From Sphaerobacteraceae bacterium (GTDB lineage Bacteria; Chloroflexota; Chloroflexia; Thermomicrobiales; Thermomicrobiaceae): a DNA stretch of 40,884 nt. Each line of letters starts with the position of its first letter. Within the stretch, counting starts at the first letter, position 1. The notes beneath the pieces are model-generated. The model made no database searches. It was not told the DNA's origin and saw nothing but the letters and a program-made list of their open reading frames with translations. The stretch is taken from assembly GCA_007695115.1 (NCBI GenBank), contig REEK01000160.1, forward strand, positions 1-40,884, read 5' to 3'. Both the position numbers and the translations under genes were made by a program. Below are positions 24,692 through 32,119 of this stretch, in pieces.

Positions 24692-25177
24692 GTGACTGCT
24701 CATCGTCGCAAGTTCGATCCGAATGTCAATTACTACGAGATTCTGGACGTGCCGTACTCGGCGAATCGTACCGAGATCACCCGTGCCTACCGGCACCTGA
24801 TGCGGTATGCCCATCCGGACAACCATGCCGGGGAGCAGGATCGCCGGAAAGCCGAAGAGCGAGCCAAAATGCTCAACGCCGCCTACGCGGTGCTGGGCAA
24901 GCCGGATGTCCGCCGGGAGTACGATCAGGTCTTCAAGCGCCAGGCGGTCTCCGATGCGATCTTCCAGCGATATACCGGCAATACCCCCGGTCAGAACGCG
25001 GGGCAACGGCCGGAACGCCCACCGCTCGATCCGGAGCTTCGTCGCCAGCAGAATCGGGCGAACCGTTCGGCGTTCTTTCAGATCATGCTTTTTGCGGCGA
25101 TCTGCGCCGGTGGGGTGATCGTGTTGATTGTAGTGCTGAGCCTGGCCGGGCAGTTTGCCGGCTTTCTGTTCTCGTGA
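24692..25177 (+). CDS. Membrane-anchored J-domain protein
   Basis: 161-residue protein with an N-terminal J domain (NYYEILDVPYSANRTEI, then HLMRYAHPDN with the essential HPD, then AAYAVLGKPDVRREYD), a proline/arginine-rich linker and a single C-terminal membrane helix (FFQIMLFAAICAGGVIVLIV). J proteins stimulate DnaK; this one would recruit DnaK to the inner face of the membrane. The glycine/phenylalanine and zinc domains of DnaJ are absent. The start is uncertain: no ATG is in frame near the domain, and I use the GTG at 24692, which has AGGGG immediately before it. A longer start would collide with the divergent cupin gene. Confidence 0.82.
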   Translation: MTAHRRKFDPNVNYYEILDVPYSANRTEITRAYRHLMRYAHPDNHAGEQDRRKAEERAKMLNAAYAVLGKPDVRREYDQVFKRQAVSDAIFQRYTGNTPGQNAGQRPERPPLDPELRRQQNRANRSAFFQIMLFAAICAGGVIVLIVVLSLAGQFAGFLFS

Positions 25178-25229
25178 TCTTCGTCGCCCGTGTTCAAGAG
25201 CATTCCCGACGGTGATCACCCGGTCTGCA

Positions 25230-25238
25230 TGGTACGAT
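25230..25238 (+). promoter_or_regulatory. Candidate extended -10 element for the DsbA-like gene
   Basis: TGG plus TACGAT (25233-25238) resembles an extended -10 box, 37 nt before the DsbA-like ATG. No good -35 box is present. It shares the ATGGTA core with candidate elements at 34174-34183 and 38442-38451. Confidence 0.33.
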
Positions 25239-25275
25239 TTCGCGAGTCAATAGTGGGAAGCAGACAGAGAGGTTG

Positions 25276-26070
25276 ATGCGCCCAATGGCGGATCAGGAAA
25301 AATCGCGAGGACGCCGTGCGCGTCGTGGTAAACAACGTCAGCAACGCGAAGAACAAGAGGCAAAACAGCGCCAGCGCTATATGATCGGCGGCGGGATCAT
25401 TGCCGCAATCATTCTGCTTATCGTGGTGCTAACCGTGATCGAATTTGTTGGTAACGGTGATGATGACGACGTGGCGGATGATGATTTTCCCCCGGTGGCT
25501 GCCGCTACATCGGATCACGGCGACATCAACGCAGAGCCGTATCTGCTCGGGGATCCGGACGCGCCGGTCCACCTGATCGAGTGGAGCGACTATCAGTGAC
25601 CAGGCTGCGGATTCTTCGCCCGTGAGGCGAAGCCACAGCTGGTGAGCGACTACATCGAGACCGGTCTGGTTTATCTGGAATACCGCGATTTCGCCCATAT
25701 CGGCGAAGAAACGATCCGTGCAGCCGAAGGTGCAGCCTGTGCTGCGGAGCAGGATCCAGATGCGTACTGGGATTACAACGAGACGCTGTATCAGAACCAG
25801 CACACGCCACCGGTGAACTCCGGGGGATATTCCGACAGCCGGTTGATCCAGATGGCCGAAGAGCTTGGCCTGGATGTCGAAGCCTTCGAATCATGTATGG
25901 ACGATGAGACCTATCGGGATCAGATCGAAGACAGCACAGAAGAGGCACAGGATACCGGAATCGCCAGCACGCCACAGTTCCAGATCAACGGCCGGATCGT
26001 GGAGTGGGAGAGCTACGAGCAGCTCGCTGCCGAGATCGATGCCGAGCTGGAAGAGGCCAGCGACGATTAG
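25276..26070 (+). CDS. Membrane-anchored DsbA-like thiol oxidoreductase, probable selenoprotein (in-frame UGA, UPGC active site)
   Basis: 264-residue product if the TGA at 25597-25599 is read as an amino acid. Order: basic N-terminus, one membrane helix (36-59), an acidic linker, then a DsbA/thioredoxin domain outside the membrane beginning LLGDPDAPVHLIEWSDYQ. Homologues continue with C-P-x-C; here codon 108 is TGA and the next codons are Pro-Gly-Cys, giving U-P-G-C. The frame after the TGA carries the rest of the domain in order: FFAREAKPQL, VYLEYRDFAHIG, the helical insert, and the cis-proline loop GIASTPQFQING. No other stop or frameshift occurs, and a terminator follows 27 nt after the final stop. 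A SECIS-like stem-loop starts right after the TGA. AGAGAGG stands 3 nt before ATG 25276; ATG 25285 is possible. Alternatives are a nonsense mutation or a sequencing error; conventional callers will split it at 25599/25642. Confidence 0.82.
25600..25642 (+). promoter_or_regulatory. Candidate bacterial SECIS element directly after the in-frame UGA
   Basis: The RNA after the TGA can fold into one stem-loop. Lower stem: CCAG (25600-25603) with CTGG (25639-25642), a bulged G at 25604, CTG (25605-25607) with CAG (25636-25638), then after a C/A mismatch GG (25609-25610) with CC (25633-25634). An ATT bulge (25611-25613) precedes a perfect 7-bp upper stem CTTCGCC/GGCGAAG (25614-25620 with 25626-25632). 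The loop is CGTGA, with GU at its second and third positions and 21 nt between the TGA and the loop. Bacterial SECIS elements need this: a short stem-loop in the coding region, a G among the first loop bases, and a bulge below the upper stem. Confidence 0.72.
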
Positions 26071-26097
26071 TTCCTGAAAACAGATCAAGCGAATGAA

Positions 26098-26130
26098 ACG
26101 GGAGGGCAATCACTGCTCTCCCGTTTTCTT
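26098..26130 (+). terminator. Rho-independent terminator after the DsbA-like gene
   Basis: An 11-bp stem (26098-26108 with 26114-26124, one G/T wobble) around the loop ATCAC is followed by TTTCTT. It separates the DsbA-like transcript from the tetR promoter starting at 26143. Confidence 0.88.
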
Positions 26131-26142
26131 CTGTTCCGGACC

Positions 26143-26171
26143 TTGTCGAACACTAGACCGGTCTATATAAT
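26143..26171 (+). promoter_or_regulatory. sigma70-like promoter of the tetR-ABC operon
   Basis: TTGTCG (26143-26148, 4 of 6) and a perfect TATAAT (26166-26171) are 17 nt apart. The tetR ATG is 18 nt beyond the -10 box, so the leader is short. The spacer contains a 12-bp palindrome. Confidence 0.8.
26154..26165. promoter_or_regulatory. TetR-type operator in the promoter spacer
   Basis: TAGACCGGTCTA is a perfect 12-bp palindrome filling the spacer right up to the -10 box. Palindromes with the TAGACC/GGTCTA core are known operators of TetR-family repressors of the LmrA/YxaF kind. Binding here would block RNA polymerase, so the downstream TetR protein probably represses its own operon, including the exporter. 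Confidence 0.75.
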
Positions 26172-26189
26172 TCGTTGTCAGGAGATAGT

Positions 26190-26792
26190 ATGAAAAAGAA
26201 AGTCCGAACCAAACGAGACGAAATTCTCTACGCGGCCTGGGGCCTGTTCGAATCGCAGGGCTATCACGCCACGGGAATCAACCAGATCATCTCCGAGAGT
26301 GGCGTGCCGAAGGGCTCCTTCTACCACTACTTCCCGGAAGGCAAGGAAGGTCTGGCGCTGGAGGCGATCGACGCCATTGGCGAGGGCATGATCGAGGGTG
26401 TGCGCGCGGCCTGTGCGACGCGGGATGATGTGGTTGAGGGCATCGTTAGCCTGCTCCAGATAATTGCGACCAAACTGGACGAGACAGAGTACCGGCATGG
26501 TGGGCCGCTGACGATTGTGTCACTGGAGACGGCGACTACCAATGAACGCATCAACGCCGCCTGTCGATCGGCATATCACGGTGTACAGGCTGAACTGGTT
26601 AAAAAGCTGATACAGGGTGGGTTCACTGAGAGCGATGCTCGTGACCTGAGCACGACGATAGTTGCCTCTCTCGAGGGCGGGATCCTCCTCAGCCGAGCGT
26701 TCCACAGCACTGAACCGATGGAGCAGACAGCCCGCCAGCTTCACAATCTCCTCAGCGAGCGGCGCAGAAGTGCCACAATCGCCAACAACTGA
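26190..26792 (+). CDS. TetR/AcrR-family transcriptional regulator
   Basis: 200-residue repressor with an N-terminal helix-turn-helix (RDEILYAAWGLFESQGY, then GINQIISESGVPKGSFYHYFP at about 25-46) and a variable ligand-binding C-terminal domain. The KGSFYHYFPEGKEGL form of the recognition region and the middle RHGGPLTIVSLE stretch are those of the LmrA/YxaF subgroup. The start is the ATG at 26190 with GGAGA 5 nt upstream. It stands first in an operon with an ABC exporter 30 nt downstream, and its probable operator lies in its own promoter. The likely inducer is a compound pumped by that exporter. Confidence 0.92.
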   Translation: MKKKVRTKRDEILYAAWGLFESQGYHATGINQIISESGVPKGSFYHYFPEGKEGLALEAIDAIGEGMIEGVRAACATRDDVVEGIVSLLQIIATKLDETEYRHGGPLTIVSLETATTNERINAACRSAYHGVQAELVKKLIQGGFTESDARDLSTTIVASLEGGILLSRAFHSTEPMEQTARQLHNLLSERRRSATIANN

Positions 26793-26822
26793 TCCTCACA
26801 GGAAGAGAGCACAGCTACCATC

Positions 26823-27839
26823 ATGACTTCGCATGCAGACGCGGCAATCCGCGTGGAAGACCTCCGGAAGACATTTGGTGATCTGGTTGCCCTGGATGGC
26901 GTATCGATGACGGCTCCGACCGGGAAAGTACTCGGACTGCTCGGTCCGAACGGGGCCGGGAAGACAACCCTCGTCCGTGTGGTGACGACATTGCTGCAGC
27001 CGGACAGCGGCCAGGCGTGGATCAACGGAATCGACGTGGTACGTGATCCGCAGCGGGCCCGGATGTCGTTCGGACTGGCCGGGCAGTATCCGGCTGTCGA
27101 TGAGAACCTGACCGGGTTCGAGAATCTGGAAATGGTTGGTCGACTCTACCGGCTCAGCCGCCGGGGTGCCCGGGATCGGGCGCATGAGTTGCTGGATCGC
27201 TTTGACCTGAGTGACGCTGGAGATCGGACCGCCAAGACTTACTCTGGCGGCATGCGGCGGCGGCTCGATCTGGCGGCGAGTATCGTCAGTGATGCACCGA
27301 TTCTGCTCCTCGATGAGCCGACCACCGGGCTGGATCCCCGCACACGAATGGGACTCTGGGAGCATATCCGGGAGCTGGTAGACAGCGGCGTGACGGTTCT
27401 GCTGACGACGCAGTATCTGGAAGAGGCTGATGAACTTGCCGATCGGATCGTGGTGATCGATCACGGCCGGATCATTGCCGAGGGCACGTCAACGCAGCTC
27501 AAGGCGCAGATCGGTGGAGACGTGATCCAGTTGCAGTTCCATCAGAGTGACCAGCTTAATCGTGCGGCGGGCGTTCTGGATCGGGTCGGCGCGGCCGATC
27601 CTCAGGTCGACGAATCGGAACTGACTTTGAAACTCCCAACCGGGGACGCGGTGAGCGACCTGATGGCCACGGTCCGACTTCTGGATACGCACGACATCAA
27701 ACCGGACGATCTGCGTATCCGGAAGCCATCCCTGGATGACGTCTTCATGACGCTTACAGGCCAGCCAGCTGACGCGTTCGACGACAACGGCGATTCGACC
27801 GGTTCTTCACAGAACCAGACAGCAGGAGCAGCAGACTGA
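26823..27839 (+). CDS. DrrA-like ABC exporter ATP-binding subunit
   Basis: 338-residue ATPase of the daunorubicin-resistance (DrrA) type. Walker A is GPNGAGKT (41-48), the signature is YSGGMRRRLDLAAS (about 139-152), Walker B and D-loop are ILLLDEPTTGLDPRT, and the switch region has LLTTQYLEEADELAD. A C-terminal domain of about 110 residues, ending with KPSLDDVFMTLTG, is typical of DrrA ATPases. The last 25 residues are a hydrophilic tail. It overlaps the permease gene by one base (TGATG), so the pair is coupled. It energises export of a hydrophobic compound; the substrate is unknown. Confidence 0.93.
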   Translation: MTSHADAAIRVEDLRKTFGDLVALDGVSMTAPTGKVLGLLGPNGAGKTTLVRVVTTLLQPDSGQAWINGIDVVRDPQRARMSFGLAGQYPAVDENLTGFENLEMVGRLYRLSRRGARDRAHELLDRFDLSDAGDRTAKTYSGGMRRRLDLAASIVSDAPILLLDEPTTGLDPRTRMGLWEHIRELVDSGVTVLLTTQYLEEADELADRIVVIDHGRIIAEGTSTQLKAQIGGDVIQLQFHQSDQLNRAAGVLDRVGAADPQVDESELTLKLPTGDAVSDLMATVRLLDTHDIKPDDLRIRKPSLDDVFMTLTGQPADAFDDNGDSTGSSQNQTAGAAD

Positions 27840-28669
27840 TGAGCGATCAGGCACTGAAACGACCAATCTCCCAGCCCCGGGATCGTCAACCGGACCTGAC
27901 CTCGACCTGGCGTGTGAGCTGGGTAATCTCCGACACGATTGTGATGACCAAACGCAACCTGATGAAGTACATCCGGTTGCCGCAACTGCTCGTATTTTCA
28001 ACGATCCAGCCGGTGATGTTCGTGCTGTTGTTCGCCTTCGTTTTCGGCGGAGCGATCGATACGCCGGGTGTCGATTACATCAATTTCCTGATTCCAGGGA
28101 TTCTGATTCAGTCAGTTGTGTTTGGCTCATCCCAGACGTCGGTTGGTCTGGCCGATGATCTCAACAAAGGGATGATCGACCGCTACCGATCGCTGCCGAT
28201 GACCCGGGGCGCGGTGATGGCCGGCCGGACCCTGGCTGATTCGATCCGTAACACGTTCGTCGTCTTTCTGATGCTCGGTGTTGGAACGGCGATCGGGTTC
28301 CGCTATCAGGATGGATTGCTGAAGGCACTGGCTGCGGTGGCGTTGGTGGTGCTGTTTGGCTACGCGTTTTCGTGGATCGCCGCGTTCATCGGCCTCCTGA
28401 CCAGAAACCCGGAGATCGCCGGGGTGGCCGGGTTCATCTGGGTCTTTCCGCTGGTCTTCGCCAGCTCGGTCTTCGTGCCAGTAGAGACGATGCCGTCATG
28501 GTTGCAAGCGTTTGCTGAAGTGCAGCCGATTTCGGCGACAGCGGATACGGTGCGGGCATTGATGCTCGGTACACCGGTCGAGAAACTCTGGTACATGCTC
28601 GCCTGGATGGCTGCGATTCTGGCGGTGTTTATCCCGCTATCGGTCTGGAAGTACCGGCGCCTGACCTAG
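27839..28669 (+). CDS. DrrB-like ABC-2 type permease
   Basis: 276-residue membrane subunit with a cytoplasmic N-terminus and six helices. Family marks are the first segment LVFSTIQPVMFVLLFAFVFGG, then FLIPGILIQSVVFGSSQTSVGLADDLNKGMIDRYRSLPM, the amphipathic loop before helix 2 of ABC-2 exporters, and FPLVFASSVFVPVETMPSWLQ near the end. It forms the channel of the exporter with the preceding ATPase. The gene ends 8 nt before the convergent methyltransferase, with no visible terminator. Confidence 0.92.
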   Translation: MSDQALKRPISQPRDRQPDLTSTWRVSWVISDTIVMTKRNLMKYIRLPQLLVFSTIQPVMFVLLFAFVFGGAIDTPGVDYINFLIPGILIQSVVFGSSQTSVGLADDLNKGMIDRYRSLPMTRGAVMAGRTLADSIRNTFVVFLMLGVGTAIGFRYQDGLLKALAAVALVVLFGYAFSWIAAFIGLLTRNPEIAGVAGFIWVFPLVFASSVFVPVETMPSWLQAFAEVQPISATADTVRALMLGTPVEKLWYMLAWMAAILAVFIPLSVWKYRRLT

Positions 28670-28677
28670 AGGCGGCT

Positions 28678-29484
28678 TCAGCGCCGAACCAGCACCACTT
28701 CGAGATACCGGGACTCGAGCAACAGATCGGGGCCCGGTACGGTGTTATTGCTTGCCGCCAGATCGCGCAGGTCGGAGATGAAGGCACGCTGGCGCTCTTC
28801 GTCGATCTGCTGCAGGATCGTAATCGCCGGGCCGAGATTTCCGGTGATACCGCTCACCCACTGATCCACCGATCGTGACCGGGTGCGGGAGATGCGCTCC
28901 GACATCTGCCGGTACTCGACATCGTTGCCGAATAGCTCGTGCAGGCGCTCCTCGGTTCCCCAGAGGACTCCTGGTTTCTCGGGAGTCGGCGATTTTTGCA
29001 TCTTCTTCGGGGCGTAATCTGCCATGAGCTTGAAGAAGTGCCCGAAGTATGGCCCGGGTGTCCAGTTCGTCAGGCCGATGCGGCCGCCAGGCCGGCAAAC
29101 CCGGATCAGCTCACTGGCCGCGGCGTGCTGATCGCCGACAAACTGCGCTCCGAACGTCGAGAGTACGACATCGAACGAAGCATCTTCGAACGGCAACGCC
29201 TCGGCATTGGCTTCCTGAAACGTGATCTCAATCTGCTCGAACTCGGCCCGCTTCCGGGCGGTCGCCAACGAGTTCGAAGAGAAATCGACACCGGTTACCC
29301 GGGCCTGTCGCCGGGCTGCCGAGATCGAGGTCACCCCGGTACCACAGGCGACATCGAGCACCAGCTCTCCAGCCCGGAGATCGACTGCCTCACAGAGTAG
29401 CTCGCTCGGCAGAATGGATTGTTCCGCGACGTTCGAGTAGTTTCCAGATTCCCAGGTCTCTTTCCGCGGATCACTGCTAATCAT
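28678..29484 (-). CDS. Class I SAM-dependent methyltransferase (UbiE-like)
   Basis: 268-residue methyltransferase. Motif I is VLDVACGTGVTS, the acidic residue of motif II is in VTGVDFSSNSL, the post-II segment is AEALPFEDASFDVVLSTFG and motif III is CRPGGRIGLTNW. The insertion TPGPYFGHFFKLMADYAPK after motif III and the C-terminal half with many arginine/glutamate residues are seen in small-molecule methyltransferases. The ATG has AGGAG 9 nt upstream. It is a separate family branch from the methyltransferase at 9671. Substrate unknown; no pathway neighbour hints at one. Confidence 0.88.
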   Translation of the reverse strand: MISSDPRKETWESGNYSNVAEQSILPSELLCEAVDLRAGELVLDVACGTGVTSISAARRQARVTGVDFSSNSLATARKRAEFEQIEITFQEANAEALPFEDASFDVVLSTFGAQFVGDQHAAASELIRVCRPGGRIGLTNWTPGPYFGHFFKLMADYAPKKMQKSPTPEKPGVLWGTEERLHELFGNDVEYRQMSERISRTRSRSVDQWVSGITGNLGPAITILQQIDEERQRAFISDLRDLAASNNTVPGPDLLLESRYLEVVLVRR

Positions 29485-29536
29485 TGCTGGCTACTCCTGA
29501 TGGTGCGCTCGAAAATCCCTGATCAGTTCAGTCATC

Positions 29537-30823
29537 TTACTCCAGCGGCGGGCCGTATCGATAGATGGTGTCGGTGCTGGAGAGATAGAGCGCGCCATCG
29601 GTTCCTTCGGAGATGTCCAGATTGCAGGTGACATCGATCGACGTCTCGTCGAGCACCTCGAGATCGTCCGAGATATCGAGAATCCGGGCGGTACCGGAAT
29701 TCCAGTCACAGAACATCACACGGCCGCCGAGTTCAGGGATTGCCTCTCCGGTTGGAATCTCGATACCGGTCGGGCCGATCGCTTCGGATTCCCCGGTGGC
29801 CCAGATCGGACGCGTGTACTCATCGGAGCCTTCGAATCCCCGGGCCTCTGGCCAGCCGTAATTCTCCCCGGCCTGAATGAGATTGAGCTCATCGAACCCG
29901 TTGGGACCGTTCTCGGTGATCCAGAGGTCGCCGGTTTCCGGATGGAACGTCATCCCGTACGGGTTTCGCAGGCCATAGGCGTAGACCGGGTTGTCCGAGC
30001 CGAGCGGATTGTCCTCGGGCACGGCGCCATCGGCGGTATAGCGCAGGATGCTGCCGGCGATGTTCTCCGGATCCTGGCTGACCTGCTCGTTTTCGATATC
30101 ACCGAGTGTTACGTAGAGGTGCCCGTCTGGTCCAAAGGTCATCCGGCCGCCGTTATGGCAGCAATTGGGACCGAACGGGAGTCCGTCGACGATGATCTCC
30201 TCATCGACAGCGCTGTTTCCGTCGGCCGTCAATCGGACAATACGCTGTTCTGCGGGATTTCCGGCCTCATCAGGCACCGTGTGGAAGGCATAGACCCAGC
30301 CGTTCTCCTCGAACTCCGGATGCAGTGCCAGTCCGAGGATGCCGTGCTCGGTAAAACCGTCTGCCTGAACGATGTCGAGTGTGGCGAATGGCTCATCGAG
30401 CAACTGGCCGTCCTGGACCACCCGGATCGTTCCGGTCCAGACTTCGATGAAAAACATGCGGCCGTCTGGCGCGAAGGTGAGACTGCTCGGCATGTCTACG
30501 CCTTCGACGAAGGTGCTCAGCTCGGGATCGGCCGGTTCGGGCTCTTCTTCAGCGGCATCATCGTCGTCTTCTTCGACTGGAGCGGGCTCCGGTGTCGGTT
30601 CGTCGACGTCGGTATCGTCGTCGACCGGAGCAGGTGTCTGGGTGTCGTCCGTTGAGTCATCTGGAACCGGAGTTGGCTCGGGATCGTCGTCGGTAACTTC
30701 TTCGACTGGTTCAGGGGTTGGAGCATCGTCCGTAGCGGCGTCATCGCCATCGTCGTCTCCGCCACAGGCGGCAATGATGAGCATGAGTGCGGCGAGGAAC
30801 GTCAGGATCGAGAAACGAGGCAT
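29537..30823 (-). CDS. PQQ-dependent sugar dehydrogenase-like lipoprotein
   Basis: 428-residue exported lipoprotein with a beta-propeller of the soluble glucose/aldose sugar dehydrogenase family, which oxidises sugars with PQQ. The signal peptide MPRFSILTFLAALMLIIAACGG has a lipobox ending at the Cys. Next comes a linker of about 80 residues of Asp, Glu, Pro and Thr, then the propeller: LTFAPDGRMFFIEVWTG, HGILGLALHPEFEENG, CCHNGGRMTFGPDG, YAYGLRNPYGMTFHPETGDLW and NLIQAGENYGWPEARG. I use the ATG at 30823 with AAGGAGA upstream; the frame upstream to 30886 precedes a signal peptide and is unlikely. Whether it really binds PQQ is not provable here; many relatives use other ligands. Confidence 0.88.
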   Translation of the reverse strand: MPRFSILTFLAALMLIIAACGGDDDGDDAATDDAPTPEPVEEVTDDDPEPTPVPDDSTDDTQTPAPVDDDTDVDEPTPEPAPVEEDDDDAAEEEPEPADPELSTFVEGVDMPSSLTFAPDGRMFFIEVWTGTIRVVQDGQLLDEPFATLDIVQADGFTEHGILGLALHPEFEENGWVYAFHTVPDEAGNPAEQRIVRLTADGNSAVDEEIIVDGLPFGPNCCHNGGRMTFGPDGHLYVTLGDIENEQVSQDPENIAGSILRYTADGAVPEDNPLGSDNPVYAYGLRNPYGMTFHPETGDLWITENGPNGFDELNLIQAGENYGWPEARGFEGSDEYTRPIWATGESEAIGPTGIEIPTGEAIPELGGRVMFCDWNSGTARILDISDDLEVLDETSIDVTCNLDISEGTDGALYLSSTDTIYRYGPPLE

Positions 30824-30951
30824 AGGGTCTCCTTGTCGCCTGTGGTGCATGGTGCAACAAATGTGAACTCGTTGATGATAAAGCATGCCAGATCAGTGCC
30901 GCCGGTCGGCACGTTCATCGCTGAAGCCAGAGCCGGGCTTGCCGGGTGAGA

Positions 30952-32112
30952 TCAACTCCAGTCTCGCTGGAAGGCAAGGCGCTGGTGATGGATCCTGACG
31001 CTTTGTAACAGTCCGATTGCCGCCAGACTGGTCCAGAGCGAGGAACCGCCGAGGCTGACGAACGGCAATGGAATACCGGTTACCGGCATGATGCCGACAT
31101 TCATTCCGATGTTGACGAACGCCTGGAAGAAGAACATGGCAGTAACGCCGGCCGCCAGGAGTTGTCCGAAGGGATCCTGGGTTTCCTGAGCTACGCGCAT
31201 CGTCCGCCAGAGCAGCAGGCCGATGACGGTAAAGAGCGCAATCGCGCCGATGAACCCGAACATACCCATCGCGTGTGCAAAGATGAAGTCCGTGGTCCGG
31301 ACGCGCAGGAGATCCATCTGTGACTGGGTTCCACCGGTCAGGCCGTGACCGAGCAATCCGCCCGAGCCAATGGAGATCTGGGCCTGAATAATGTTGTAGC
31401 CAGCACCGAGAACGTCTCGCTCCGGGTTGAAGGAGATCAATAGACGGTCTCGCATGTAATCCTGCAGCAGGAACATCCAGGCGAAGATCGCCGTCGGAAT
31501 AGCCAGGAGAATGGTTCCGACGATGTAGATCAGCCGGGTGCGGGAGATCAGCATCATCGTCAGCCAGATGAAGGCGAACACGCCGGTGGTGCCGAGGTCT
31601 GGCTGAGTGTAGACGAGCGCAGCCGGAATGGCCACGATGACGCCGGAGAGAACGAAGTTGTAAAAGCGGTCCATCTCGTGCCGGCGATCAGCGATGAACA
31701 CCCCGAGTGCGATGATCACCGCGAGCTTGGCGATCTCCGATGGCTGGATGTTGAGCGGCCCCAGGACGAGCCAGCGGGTGGAGCCGCCGATCGTGGTTCC
31801 GGCCACCATGAGCGAGGCCAGTAGTAGCAGTGAGGCACCATAGATGACCCAGCAGAACGTTTTGACGTAGCGGTAATCGAGCAACGTCATTCCGATGAGA
31901 ATCGGGACACCGACAATGGTATAGACGATCTGCCGGAAGACCGGATGGTAGAGGGTGATATCGCCACCACCACCGGCGCTCCAGATGGCGACGAGCCCGA
32001 AGCCGAGCAGCACCAGCATGCAGACGATCATGTAGTAGTCGAAGTTGGCCCAGTTGGTCGTCCCCCGTGGTTCGGATCTGCTCAGGCTGAATGGAGAGGA
32101 CAGTGTGCTCAT
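30952..32112 (-). CDS. rodA: RodA-like SEDS peptidoglycan glycosyltransferase
   Basis: 386-residue membrane enzyme that polymerises peptidoglycan from lipid II during cell elongation, usually with a class B penicillin-binding protein. It has about 10 helices. SEDS family marks are GSTRWLVLGPLNIQPSEIAKL, TQPDLGTTGVFAFIW, a large outer loop with GAGYNIIQAQISIGSGGLLGHGL, FIFAHAMGMFGFIGA and the last helices NIGMNVGIMPVTGIPLPFVSLGGSS. Those marks fit RodA/FtsW; the length and GPLNIQPSE point to RodA. GAGGAG precedes the ATG. It lies 7 nt after the HD-domain gene, forming an operon. No mreB, mreC or PBP gene is adjacent. Confidence 0.9.
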   Translation of the reverse strand: MSTLSSPFSLSRSEPRGTTNWANFDYYMIVCMLVLLGFGLVAIWSAGGGGDITLYHPVFRQIVYTIVGVPILIGMTLLDYRYVKTFCWVIYGASLLLLASLMVAGTTIGGSTRWLVLGPLNIQPSEIAKLAVIIALGVFIADRRHEMDRFYNFVLSGVIVAIPAALVYTQPDLGTTGVFAFIWLTMMLISRTRLIYIVGTILLAIPTAIFAWMFLLQDYMRDRLLISFNPERDVLGAGYNIIQAQISIGSGGLLGHGLTGGTQSQMDLLRVRTTDFIFAHAMGMFGFIGAIALFTVIGLLLWRTMRVAQETQDPFGQLLAAGVTAMFFFQAFVNIGMNVGIMPVTGIPLPFVSLGGSSLWTSLAAIGLLQSVRIHHQRLAFQRDWS

Positions 32113-32119
32113 TGGCTCC

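Noticed and set aside
25273-25599. Stand-alone 108-residue protein ending at the TGA, and a separate 142-residue protein starting at GTG 25642
   Set aside because: The two halves are in the same frame, join without a gap into one DsbA-like domain, and the second half lacks its own ribosome-binding site. Reading through is the better description.
30896-30912. 6-bp perfect hairpin GTGCCG/CGGCAC after rodA as a terminator
   Set aside because: No U tract follows on either strand and the stem is short.
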